NCBI RefSeq assembly: GCF_009467795.1
Contig: NZ_WIAX01000008.1
Location: forward strand, 1-64,000
Origin: Nesterenkonia halophila
GTDB lineage: Bacteria > Actinomycetota > Actinomycetes > Actinomycetales > Micrococcaceae
Length of the DNA: 64,000 bases
Direction: 5' to 3'
Shown: positions 1 through 8,759 of the stretch, one piece after another
How positions within the stretch are numbered: the first letter of the stretch is position 1
Layout: each line of letters begins with the position of its first letter
The notes under the pieces: generated by a model
Databases searched by the model: none
The model's input: the letters and a program-made list of their open reading frames with translations, nothing else
Told to the model about the DNA's origin: nothing
Position numbers and translations under genes: made by a program

Positions 1-72
1 CCGGAGGATCTGCTGGCGGAGTTCTCGAGGCTCAAGGGTGCGGTGCTCGACGACAAGACGATGCTGCAGTGA
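1..72 (+). CDS. C-terminal end of an unidentified protein (5' truncated)
   Basis: The window opens inside a reading frame that gives 23 residues ending DDKTMLQ and stops with TGA. It enters from the left edge in frame 1 and its codons are GC-rich at the third position like the neighbouring genes, so it is most likely the tail of a real gene. It converges with the fatty acid carrier downstream (29 bp between the stops). The tail is too short to assign a family, so no function is proposed. Confidence 0.5.
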   Translation, partial: PEDLLAEFSRLKGAVLDDKTMLQ

Positions 73-101
73 GCAGGCCGTGATTTTCGGGCGGGCGCTC
101 G

Positions 102-1481
102 TCAGGACATGACCAGCAGCACGCCGCCGAAGACCAGGCCCGAGGCGATCAGCACGATGGTCGTGTAGCCGAGAATGTCGCGCATCCTCAGGCCGGCGAT
201 CGCCAGCAGCGGCAGCGCCCAGAAGGGCTGGATCATGTTCGTCCACTGATCGCCGTAGGCCACCGCCATGATCGCCACCGCCGGATCCGTGCCCAGCGAC
301 TCCGCGGCCTCCAGCAGGATCGGTGCCTGCACCGCGATCTGCCCGCCGCCCGAGGGGACGAAGAAGTTCACGATCCCGGCGGAGAGGAACGCGAACAGCG
401 CGAAGGTCTGCTCGGTGGAGATCGCGACGAATGCCTCGGAGAACACCTGCATCAGTCCGGTGCCGGTCATGATGCCGAGGATTCCGGCGTACAGCGGGAA
501 CTGCAGCAGGATGTCGCCGACGTTGCCGGCGGCCGCCCTGGTCAGCGCGAGCAGCTCGAACGGGCTTCGCACCAGCAGCATGATCAGCGTCAGGAAGCTC
601 CAGTTGACGATGTCCAGGGTCAGCCCGCCGCCGCCGGCGAAGTGGATCGTCAGATAGCCGACCAGCATGAGGCCCACCAGCAGGGTCGGGAGCCGGCTGG
701 CGTCGACGCGGTCGGCCGGGGTGACCACCTCGTCGTCGACCGCGGCGTCCTCCTCCCGGGCGTCGACGTCGAGCGCGACCACCTGCTGCGGGTCCCGCGG
801 GGCGATGAGCGTCAGGGTTCCGGCGACGACGATGATCGTCACCGCGGCGGCGACCATGTTCCAGCCGGAGAACACCGTCTCGGTGATCGCCAGCGGTCCG
901 CCCAGCACGTCGGCGACGAAGGAGTCCGGGGTGGCCGCGGTGAGCGGGCCAGAGGCCGAGTAGCCCATGTGCCAGACGACGAATCCGGAGAACCCGGAGG
1001 CCACCAGCATGGGGAAGTGGACCGGCATCTCGCGCCGACGAGCCTGTTCGGCGACCTCGCGGGCCATCAGTCCGCCGACCACCAGTCCGAGTCCCCAGGT
1101 GATCAGCGCTGCGAGCGAGGCCACCACGAAGACGAACACGTAGGACTGCATAGGGCTGCGGGGAATCCGGGCCAGACGGCGCAGCAGCGCCCGCACCGGG
1201 CGGGTGCTGGCCAGGATGTGGCCCAGGAACAGGACCAGGGCGATCTGGGTCATGAACTGCAGGAGCCCCGCCAGTCCGAGGCCCCACTCCTCGATCACCT
1301 GGAGTGGTCCGGCGTCGGTGAACAGCAGGGCGAGGATCGCGACGATGACCGTCAGTCCGATCGCGAAGACCAGCGCCGAGGGGATCAGCTTCTCCACCAC
1401 GGAGTTCAGGGGACGCATGACCGGGCCGAGCAGCGCGCCCCCGCCGACGGAGGGTCGGCGTGGTGCGGGGTTCTCGCTCAT
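102..1481 (-). CDS. atoE: Short-chain fatty acid transporter, AtoE family
   Basis: 459 residues, the usual size for the AtoE/TIGR00366 family of short-chain fatty acid carriers. The chain is a run of hydrophobic segments from about residue 30 to the C-terminus. An acidic cytoplasmic loop (about residues 235-255, with EEDAAVDDE) splits it, which is typical of this family. Conserved stretches seen include WHMGYSASGPL near residue 170 and FVPSGGGQIAVQAP near residue 375. It probably takes up butyrate- or acetoacetate-type acids. It is divergent from the thiolase operon, so uptake and beta-oxidation genes share one 243-bp control region. The ATG follows a GAGGTCC-type ribosome site. Family is sure; exact substrate is inference. 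Confidence 0.9.
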   Translation of the reverse strand: MSENPAPRRPSVGGGALLGPVMRPLNSVVEKLIPSALVFAIGLTVIVAILALLFTDAGPLQVIEEWGLGLAGLLQFMTQIALVLFLGHILASTRPVRALLRRLARIPRSPMQSYVFVFVVASLAALITWGLGLVVGGLMAREVAEQARRREMPVHFPMLVASGFSGFVVWHMGYSASGPLTAATPDSFVADVLGGPLAITETVFSGWNMVAAAVTIIVVAGTLTLIAPRDPQQVVALDVDAREEDAAVDDEVVTPADRVDASRLPTLLVGLMLVGYLTIHFAGGGGLTLDIVNWSFLTLIMLLVRSPFELLALTRAAAGNVGDILLQFPLYAGILGIMTGTGLMQVFSEAFVAISTEQTFALFAFLSAGIVNFFVPSGGGQIAVQAPILLEAAESLGTDPAVAIMAVAYGDQWTNMIQPFWALPLLAIAGLRMRDILGYTTIVLIASGLVFGGVLLVMS

Positions 1482-1620
1482 GGATGGACCTCCTCGTCAT
1501 ATCCGGTGTGCCGGGCGCGCAAGCCAGGCGCGGGTGCGTGGTGCACAGCCTGCCAGAGGGGTGTGTGGTGGATCACCCGTGACGCACCGCCCGGAAGCGG
1601 CGGAGTCCGTGCCGCGGACC

Positions 1621-1659
1621 CTGTGAGGCGCCGACGCATCTCGGTGATTGACCTCACAG
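1621..1659. promoter_or_regulatory. Inverted repeat in the atoE/thiolase divergent region
   Basis: CTGTGAGG (1621-1628) and CCTCACAG (1652-1659) are perfect 8-bp arms separated by 23 bp. The pair lies 140 bp upstream of atoE and 66 bp upstream of the thiolase start. A TTGACC hexamer (1648-1653) overlaps the right arm and could be a -35 element for the thiolase operon. It may be an operator for either gene; this is unproven. Confidence 0.35.
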
Positions 1660-1683
1660 TCCCTCCGTGGAAGAGTGGGGAAA

Positions 1684-1704
1684 AGTGAACGATCGGTCAG
1701 TTAA
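1684..1704 (+). promoter_or_regulatory. PaaR-type TetR operator before the thiolase operon
   Basis: The core GAACGATCGGTC (1687-1698) followed by AGTT matches the dyad GACCGTTCGGTC seen before paaZ in 10 of 12 positions. It ends about 22 bp before the GTG start of the thiolase gene, a place where a bound repressor would block transcription. It is the weakest of the four sites in this window because its left half is degenerate. It places the thiolase-hydratase-dehydrogenase genes in the same regulon as paaZ, paaA and paaI. Confidence 0.6.
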
Positions 1705-1724
1705 TCCGACGAAAGGCCCATGAC

Positions 1725-2930
<1,206 letters not shown>

Positions 2931-2935
2931 GGAGC

Positions 2936-3901
2936 ATGAACGGGCACGACCAGCACGATCAGCACGACCGGCACGACGGCGGCCGCGATGCCGGGCAGCG
3001 CGACGAGCCCGCGGCGCCGCGGCTGGATGCCGCGGCCTTCACCACGCTGCGGATCGCTGAGGGCGAGGACCGGCTGCATGCGCGGCTGGACCGCCCCGAG
3101 GTCCGCAACGCGATCGACGCGACGATGATCGACGAGCTCCACGCGCTCTGCGCGCATCTGGAGCACACGCCGAAGATCCTCATCCTCTCCGGCAGTCCCT
3201 CCACCGGCCTCGGAGCCGACGACGCCGGCCCCGAGGTCCGGCCGCGCCGCGGAGTCTTCGCCTCCGGCGCCGACATCTCCCAGCTGCGCGACCGCCGGCG
3301 CGAGGACGCGCTGCGCGGGGTGAACTCGACCGCCTTCGACCGGCTGGGGAAGCTGCCGATGCCGGTCATCGCCGCCCTGGACGGCCACACCCTCGGCGGC
3401 GGCGCGGAATTGGCCTGGGCCGCCGACTTCCGGCTGGGCACCCCCGCGCTGCGGGTGGGCCAGCCCGAGACCGGGCTGGGCATCATTCCGGCCGCCGGAG
3501 CCCTCTGGCGACTCCGCGACCTCGCCGGCGAGGCCCTGGCCAAGGAGATCCTGCTGGCCGGCCGCATCCTCGACGCCGAGGAGGCGCTGGCCCACGGGCT
3601 GGTCAGCGAGATCCACCCGAGCCAGGAGCTGCTCGACGCCGCCGACGCCCTGGCCGGGCGCATCGCCGCCCAGGACCCGCTGGCGGTGCGGATCAGCAAG
3701 CAGGTCTTCGCCATGCCGCGCGAGGCGCATCCGCAGGTGGACAATCTCGCGCAGGCGATCCTCTTCGAGTCCGAGGCGAAGGTCGACCGCATGCAGGCCT
3801 TCCTGGACAGGCGACAGGCCCGCCGGCAGGACCCGGAGCAGAACCGGGAACCGGACCGAGAACACTACCGAGAGCAGACGACGTCAGGAGAGACGGCATG
3901 A
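2936..3901 (+). CDS. paaF: Enoyl-CoA hydratase/isomerase family protein (PaaF-like)
   Basis: Crotonase-fold protein that probably hydrates 2,3-dehydroadipyl-CoA. Oxyanion-hole motifs are FASGADISQLRD and GGGAELAWAADFRLG. The glutamate in GQPETGLGIIPAAG fits a hydratase rather than an isomerase. It is 321 residues against about 260 for the family. The extra length is a His/Asp-rich head (HDQHDQHDRHDG at residues 4-15) and a Gln/Glu/Arg-rich tail. The start is the ATG 5 bp after the thiolase stop, with GGAG between; longer in-frame starts lie inside the thiolase gene. Its TGA overlaps the next ATG (ATGA), so the genes are co-translated. Confidence 0.85.
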   Translation: MNGHDQHDQHDRHDGGRDAGQRDEPAAPRLDAAAFTTLRIAEGEDRLHARLDRPEVRNAIDATMIDELHALCAHLEHTPKILILSGSPSTGLGADDAGPEVRPRRGVFASGADISQLRDRRREDALRGVNSTAFDRLGKLPMPVIAALDGHTLGGGAELAWAADFRLGTPALRVGQPETGLGIIPAAGALWRLRDLAGEALAKEILLAGRILDAEEALAHGLVSEIHPSQELLDAADALAGRIAAQDPLAVRISKQVFAMPREAHPQVDNLAQAILFESEAKVDRMQAFLDRRQARRQDPEQNREPDREHYREQTTSGETA

Positions 3902-4764
3902 CCAGCAGTGCACTTCCCCCGACGGTCGGCGTGCTCGGCGGCGGCCGCATGGGCGCCGGGATCGCCCATGCGTTCCTGATCTCCGGGGCCGAGGAGGTCC
4001 TCGTCGTCGACGTCACCGCCGAGGCCGCCGAGGCCGCACGCTCCCGGATCGCCGCCGACGTCGCCGCCTCCGTCGAGCGCGGCAAGATCGCCGGCGACTC
4101 CGAGGACTGGACCGCACGACTGACGGTGACCACCGATCGGGCGGTCTTCTCCCGCTGCGGGCTCGTCGTCGAGGCCGTGCCCGAGGACGCGCGGCTGAAG
4201 GCCGAGGCGCTGACCGACGTCGAGCAGCGGCTGACCTCCGACGCCTGGCTGGCGACGAACACCTCCTCGCTGTCGGTGACCGAGCTCTCCGCCACGCTGC
4301 GCCGGCCCGAGCGCTTCTGCGGGCTGCACTTCTTCAATCCGGTGCCGGCCTCGAAGCTGGTCGAAGTCGTCCTCGGCGGGCAGACCGGCGAGGAGCTGGC
4401 CGGCCGCGCCCGAGGGTGGGTCGAGGCGCTGGGCAAGACCGCCGTCGTCGTGCAGGATGCGCCCGGCTTCGCCTCCTCGCGGCTGGGGGTGGCCATCGGC
4501 CTGGAGGCGATCCGCATGGTCGAGGACGGGGTGGCGGCGCCGCAGGCCATCGACGACGCGATGGTGCTGGGCTATAAGTTCCCCATCGGGCCGCTGGCGC
4601 TGACCGACGTCGTCGGGCTGGACGTGCGGCTGGGCATCGCCGAACATCTGGCCTCCGAGCTGGGGGAGCGCTTCGCCCCGCCCCAGCTGATGCGCGACAT
4701 GGTCGCCCGCGGCGAGCTCGGCCGGAAGTCCGGAAAGGGGTTCTACGAGTATCCGGAGGGGTGA
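3898..4764 (+). CDS. paaH: 3-hydroxyacyl-CoA dehydrogenase (PaaH/Hbd-like)
   Basis: 288 residues, the normal size for a single-domain NAD-dependent 3-hydroxyacyl-CoA dehydrogenase. The N-terminal Rossmann motif is GVLGGGRMGAGIAHAF. The catalytic region reads HFFNPVPASKLVEVV, and the C-terminal helical domain ends SGKGFYEYPEG. In phenylacetate catabolism it would oxidise 3-hydroxyadipyl-CoA to 3-oxoadipyl-CoA, feeding the thiolase two genes upstream. It overlaps the hydratase by four bases and closes the operon. A general butyryl-CoA pathway role is also possible and would suit the nearby short-chain fatty acid carrier. Confidence 0.88.
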   Translation: MTSSALPPTVGVLGGGRMGAGIAHAFLISGAEEVLVVDVTAEAAEAARSRIAADVAASVERGKIAGDSEDWTARLTVTTDRAVFSRCGLVVEAVPEDARLKAEALTDVEQRLTSDAWLATNTSSLSVTELSATLRRPERFCGLHFFNPVPASKLVEVVLGGQTGEELAGRARGWVEALGKTAVVVQDAPGFASSRLGVAIGLEAIRMVEDGVAAPQAIDDAMVLGYKFPIGPLALTDVVGLDVRLGIAEHLASELGERFAPPQLMRDMVARGELGRKSGKGFYEYPEG

Positions 4765-4869
4765 GCGCTCTGCTCGGCGACCGGCCGGAGGGCTGGAGCC
4801 GAGCCCGGCGACCTGCAGCCCGTCTCCACGATCCGGGCTGGCGCTGGAGGCGCTCCGTTCGCGCTGCGG

Positions 4870-5379
4870 CGTCGAGAACTGGGACTGTCCGCCTGCCCGA
4901 CGCATGTGCACCACCAGGCTCCGAGCGACTGCGCGGGCCAGCTCCGGTCCGTGATCCTCCTCGACCAGCGCCAGGGCCAGATCGATCCCGGAGGTGACAC
5001 CCGCTGACGTGTAGACCGTCTCGTCCTGGATGAAGATCGCGTCCTCGTCGACGGCGACTCCGGGGTAGGACCGTTGCAGTCGCTCGGCCTGCTGCCAAGG
5101 GGTCGCTGCTCGGCGCCCGTCGAGGGCATCGGCCGGCCGGGAAGGTCATCCCCCGCCGCAGAGGACCGCTGTGCGGATGGGGCCTGCGGTCTCGGGCGGG
5201 GAGTCGACCGTGATGTCCAGGCCGATCGAGGTCTGCACCGGCCGCCCCGTCGGCGAGCTGTACCGGATCCGACAGTCGGCCCCGAGGCGGGCAGCCTCGC
5301 TGAAGACCTCGGCGCAGCCGGCCACGTCGAGCGCCTTCACTTCGGGGAAGACCAGGAACTCCACGTCGTGCGCCACCAT
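4870..5379 (-). pseudogene. Remnant of a GlxA-type (DJ-1/PfpI) transcriptional regulator
   Basis: Two blocks of a DJ-1/PfpI regulator sit in different frames. The N-terminal block starts MVAHDVEFLVFPEVKALDV and reads to AVLCGGG before a stop at about 5146. The rest resumes in another frame with DALDGRRAATPWQQAERL, then VYTSAGVTSGIDLALALVEED and GGQSQFS. In intact relatives about 35-40 residues lie between these blocks, including the SVCTGAF-like nucleophile elbow; here they are deleted and the frame is shifted. The AraC helix-turn-helix that normally follows GGQSQFS is also absent. It is divergent from the HD-domain gene, which it may once have regulated. Confidence 0.8.
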
Positions 5380-5418
5380 GGCTGAAAGTGTGGCATGCCT
5401 GTCTGACAGGACCTTGGC

Positions 5419-5436
5419 GGCCGAGGGCCCTCGGCC
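5419..5436. promoter_or_regulatory. Perfect 18-bp palindrome before the HD-domain gene
   Basis: GGCCGAGGGCCCTCGGCC is fully self-complementary. It lies between the divergent regulator remnant and the HD-domain gene, 13 bp before the chosen ATG. It may be an old operator of the lost regulator or a hairpin near the ribosome site. Confidence 0.35.
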
Positions 5437-5449
5437 GCATGGTGGGAGC

Positions 5450-6124
5450 ATGGAGACGTCAGGACGCGACGAAAGCACCCCTCACGCCAGTACGACGATC
5501 GCGGGCATCGCCGTGCCGGACACTGATCTGGTGCGCCGGGCGACGGATTTCGTCCGCGAGCGTGAGGACGATCTGCTCTTCGACCACTCGCGACGGGTGT
5601 TCTTCTTCGGCGCCCTCCAGGGGCGGCGGCGGGGCATCGACGTCGATCTGGAGCTGCTCTACGTCGGCGCCCTGTTCCACGACCTCGGCCTGACCGAGGA
5701 ATACGGAGACTCTCGCCGGCGATTCGAAGTCGACGGCGCTGAAGCCGCCTGGAACTTCCTGGTGGAGCATGGAGTCTCGGAGGCCGACGCGCGCCGCGTC
5801 TGGCTCGGCATCGCCCTGCACACCACGCCCGGAGTGCCTGAGTTCCTGGAGGGCGAGATCGCGCTGGTCACCGCCGGAGTGGAGACCGATGTGCTGGGCA
5901 TCGGATTCCACGACCTCAGCGTGGAACAGCGTCGAGCTGTCACCTCCGCCCATCCGCGGCCGGACTTCAAGCGACGGATCCTTCACGCCTTCGCCGACGG
6001 GAATCGGCATCGACCGGAGACGACGTTCGGCACCGTCAATGCTGATGTGCTCGACCATTTCCTCCCAGATTTCGAGCGGACGGACTTCGTCGAGGTCATC
6101 CGATCCAACCCCTGGCCTGAATGA
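5450..6124 (+). CDS. HD-domain protein, cyanamide hydratase/Ddi2-like
   Basis: 224 residues. The HD metal-site pattern is visible: a first histidine in LLFDHSRRVFFFGAL, the HD pair in LYVGALFHDLGLTEEY, and a later histidine in LGIALHTTPG. The stretch GLTEEYGDSRRRFEVDGAEAA resembles the Ddi2/cyanamide hydratase group of HD hydrolases, many of which have no known substrate. The ATG at 5450 is chosen because the protein then starts shortly before the conserved helix, but GGGAG is only one base away, so the start is uncertain. No operon partner: its neighbour upstream is a dead regulator and the next gene converges. Confidence 0.75.
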   Translation: METSGRDESTPHASTTIAGIAVPDTDLVRRATDFVREREDDLLFDHSRRVFFFGALQGRRRGIDVDLELLYVGALFHDLGLTEEYGDSRRRFEVDGAEAAWNFLVEHGVSEADARRVWLGIALHTTPGVPEFLEGEIALVTAGVETDVLGIGFHDLSVEQRRAVTSAHPRPDFKRRILHAFADGNRHRPETTFGTVNADVLDHFLPDFERTDFVEVIRSNPWPE

Positions 6125-6185
6125 GCAGGGGCGCATGCGGCGGGCGCCGCTCATCCGTCCCGCCCGGCTGCAAGGGCGACGGGCA

Positions 6186-7652
6186 TCAGAGGTTCGCCAG
6201 CGCCGAGGTCGGGTCCTCCACGCAGGCGGCCACGAAGTTCAGGAACCCGCCGGCCGTGCTGCCGTCGCAGACGCGGTGGTCGAAGGTCAGCGTCAGCGTG
6301 GCGATGCTGCGCACGGCCAGTTCGCCGTCCACCGCCCAGGGGCGCTCCAGGATGCGCCCGATCCCGAGGATCGCGACCTCCGGATGGTTGATGATCGGCG
6401 TCGCCCCGTCCGAGCCGAAGACGCCGTAGTTGTTCACTGTGAAGGTGCCGCCGCTGAGCTCGGCGCCGGAGAGTCGTCCCGCGCGGGCGTCGGCGACCAG
6501 CCGGGAGACCTCCTGGTGCAGTCCGCGCGCAGAGAGCCGCTCGGCGCGCCGGACCACCGGCACCACCAGGCCGGTGTCGGTCTGGGCGGCGAAGCCCAGA
6601 TTCACCCCGTCGAAGTGCACGATCTCCTGCTCGCCGTCCTCGCGGTCGTCGACGCGGGTCGCCAGCTCGGGGTGCCGCGCCAGTCCGGCGAGCACGAAGC
6701 GGCCGATCAGCGCCAGCAGCGACGGCGCCTCCTCCCCGGTGCGGGCGGCCTGCTCCTTCAGCCGCGCGCGCAGCGCCAGCAGCTCGGTGACGTCGACGTC
6801 CTGCCAGGTGGTCGCCTCCGGGATCTCCCGACGCGACGTCGCCAGCCGGGTGGCCACTGCCTTGCGGATGCCGGTGATCGGCTCGCGGTCGCTGACCTCG
6901 AGGCCGGCCGGGGCCGACCGCGGAGCCTGTGCCGCGGCCGGCGACGCCGCGCTCGTCTGCTGCGCCGTCGTCGCCGGTCGGTCTCCGGCCGTCTCCATCG
7001 CGGCGAGCACATCGGACCGGAGGATCAGCCCGTCGGGGCCCGAGCCGGCGAGTCCGCTCAGCGGGATGGCATGGTCGCGGGCCAGCCGGCGCACCAGCGG
7101 CGAGGAGACGCGCGGGGCGCGCTCGCGGGGTGAGGCGGTCGCGGGCGTCGTGGAGGGCGTCGTGGAGGGCGCCGACGGCGGGGCCGCACGACGACGGCGA
7201 CGCCGTCGGCCGCCCGAGGCGCCGGAGGTGCCGTAGCCGATGAGCACGTTCCCCGATCCCTCGCCGGCGGTCTCCGGGGCGGGTGCGGCGTCCGGATCGC
7301 CGGGCACTGCGGCGCCGGCGCGCTCCTCCTCGCGATGGTCCAGCGCACCGGCCGGCTGTGCTGCCGGGGCCTGTGCGGCCGAGGGCTCGGCCGCCGCATC
7401 CGGGCCAGCGGCGGCGTCGCCGGTGTCCACCGAGATCAGCGGACGCTCGACGACCATCGTCTCTCCCTCGGCGCCGTGCAACTGTGTCACGGTTCCCGCG
7501 TATGGCGAGGGGACCTCCAGAGTGGACTTCGCCGTCTCCACCTCGGCGACGGGCTGGTCCACCTCGATCGTGTCACCCTCGTCCACCAGCCAGCTCAGCA
7601 GCGTCGCCTCGGTCAATCCTTCGCCCAGATCGGGCAGGTTGAAGGTGGTCAT
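6186..7652 (-). CDS. bkdC: Branched-chain 2-oxoacid dehydrogenase E2 (lipoyl acyltransferase)
   Basis: 488 residues with the standard E2 order. The N-terminal lipoyl domain carries lysine K42 in VETAKSTLEV. An Ala/Pro/Glu-rich linker follows, then the E3/E1-binding domain (SSPLVRRLARDHAIPLSGLAG) and a second linker. The C-terminal acyltransferase core has the catalytic HxxxDG-type motif in FDHRVCDGSTAG. It moves the acyl group from E1 to CoA. It is the last gene of a three-gene operon, one base after E1beta. The E3 dihydrolipoamide dehydrogenase is not in the window. A pyruvate or acetoin complex is the alternative; the divergent Lrp-type regulator favours branched-chain acids. Confidence 0.88.
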   Translation of the reverse strand: MTTFNLPDLGEGLTEATLLSWLVDEGDTIEVDQPVAEVETAKSTLEVPSPYAGTVTQLHGAEGETMVVERPLISVDTGDAAAGPDAAAEPSAAQAPAAQPAGALDHREEERAGAAVPGDPDAAPAPETAGEGSGNVLIGYGTSGASGGRRRRRRRAAPPSAPSTTPSTTPATASPRERAPRVSSPLVRRLARDHAIPLSGLAGSGPDGLILRSDVLAAMETAGDRPATTAQQTSAASPAAAQAPRSAPAGLEVSDREPITGIRKAVATRLATSRREIPEATTWQDVDVTELLALRARLKEQAARTGEEAPSLLALIGRFVLAGLARHPELATRVDDREDGEQEIVHFDGVNLGFAAQTDTGLVVPVVRRAERLSARGLHQEVSRLVADARAGRLSGAELSGGTFTVNNYGVFGSDGATPIINHPEVAILGIGRILERPWAVDGELAVRSIATLTLTFDHRVCDGSTAGGFLNFVAACVEDPTSALANL

Positions 7653-7653
7653 C

Positions 7654-8757
7654 TCAGTCCTCCCACTGCAGCATGTCGAGCGCGTCGAGCACCCGGTCCA
7701 CGTCGGGCAGGTGGTGCTGTTCGAGCTTCGGCGACGGATACGGGATGTCGAAGCCGGTCACCCGCCGCACGGGAGAGGCCAGCGAGTGGAAGCAGCGTTC
7801 CTGGATCCGGGCGACGATCTCTCCGGCGACGGAGGCGAAGCCCTGGGCCTCGGCGACCACGATCGCCCGGCCGGTCTTCTCCACCGTGGCGGTCAGTGCG
7901 GCGTCGTCGAAGGGGACCAGGCTGCGCAGATCGAGCACCTCGGCCGAGACCCCGTCCTCCGCGGCGGACTCGGCGGCGGCCAGCGCCGTGGCCACCGTGG
8001 GGCCGTAGCTGATCAGCGAGACGTCGGTGCCCGCGCGGGCGACGACGGCGCGGCCGGCGGCGCCGACGCCGTCGGGATCGGCGCCGGCCTCACCGGACCC
8101 GCCCGGCCCGCCGGAGTCGGAGGCGCCGTCCTCGTACTGGCGGCGCAGCGCCTCGAGGTCGACCGGCTCCTTCGACCAGTAGAGCTTCTTCGGCTCGAAG
8201 AAGATCACCGGGTCGGGGGAGTCCACCGCCTCGCGCAGCATCAGATAGGCGTCGGCGACCGTCGCCGGGGTGTAGATCTTCAGGCCGGGGGTGTGGGCGT
8301 AGTAGGCCTCGGAGGAGTCGCAGTGGTGCTCGACGCCGCCGACGCCGCCGCCGTAGGGGATGCGGACCACCAGCGGGATCCGCACGCGGCCCCGGGTGCG
8401 GTTGCCGAACTTGGCGATGTGGCTGAAGATCTGCTCCAGTCCGGGGTAGGCGAAGGCGTCGAACTGCATCTCGACCACCGGGCGCATCCCGTTCATGGCC
8501 ATGCCGGCGGCCATGCCGGCGATGCCGGATTCGGCCAGCGGGGTGTCGAAGCACCGGTCCTCGCCGAAGCGGCGGGCCAGCCCGTCGGTGATGCGGAAGA
8601 CGCCGCCGAGCGTGCCGACGTCCTCGCCGAAGACGCAGACGGACGGCTCGGCGGCCATCGCATCGGAGAGCGCGGTGTTCAGCGCCGCGGCGAAGGTCGT
8701 CGCCCGCAGGGCGGCGCCGGGATCGGCGGCGCGGGGCTCGAGGTCGGGGGCGGCCAT
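7654..8757 (-). CDS. bkdB: 2-oxoacid dehydrogenase E1 beta subunit
   Basis: 367 residues; typical for the E1beta of two-subunit 2-oxoacid dehydrogenases. It begins with the conserved block ATTFAAALNTALSDAMA then VFGEDVGTLGGVFRIT. Further motifs are FDTPLAESGIAGMAAGMA and IPYGGGVGGVEHHCDS, and the C-terminal transketolase-type domain contains DVSLISYGPTVATALAAA. It pairs with E1alpha to decarboxylate the oxoacid on thiamine diphosphate. There is a short insert rich in Gly/Ser/Asp at about residues 205-225. Ribosome site GGAGG lies before the ATG, and the gene is separated from E1alpha by only two bases. Confidence 0.9.
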   Translation of the reverse strand: MAAPDLEPRAADPGAALRATTFAAALNTALSDAMAAEPSVCVFGEDVGTLGGVFRITDGLARRFGEDRCFDTPLAESGIAGMAAGMAMNGMRPVVEMQFDAFAYPGLEQIFSHIAKFGNRTRGRVRIPLVVRIPYGGGVGGVEHHCDSSEAYYAHTPGLKIYTPATVADAYLMLREAVDSPDPVIFFEPKKLYWSKEPVDLEALRRQYEDGASDSGGPGGSGEAGADPDGVGAAGRAVVARAGTDVSLISYGPTVATALAAAESAAEDGVSAEVLDLRSLVPFDDAALTATVEKTGRAIVVAEAQGFASVAGEIVARIQERCFHSLASPVRRVTGFDIPYPSPKLEQHHLPDVDRVLDALDMLQWED

Positions 8758-8759
8758 GG

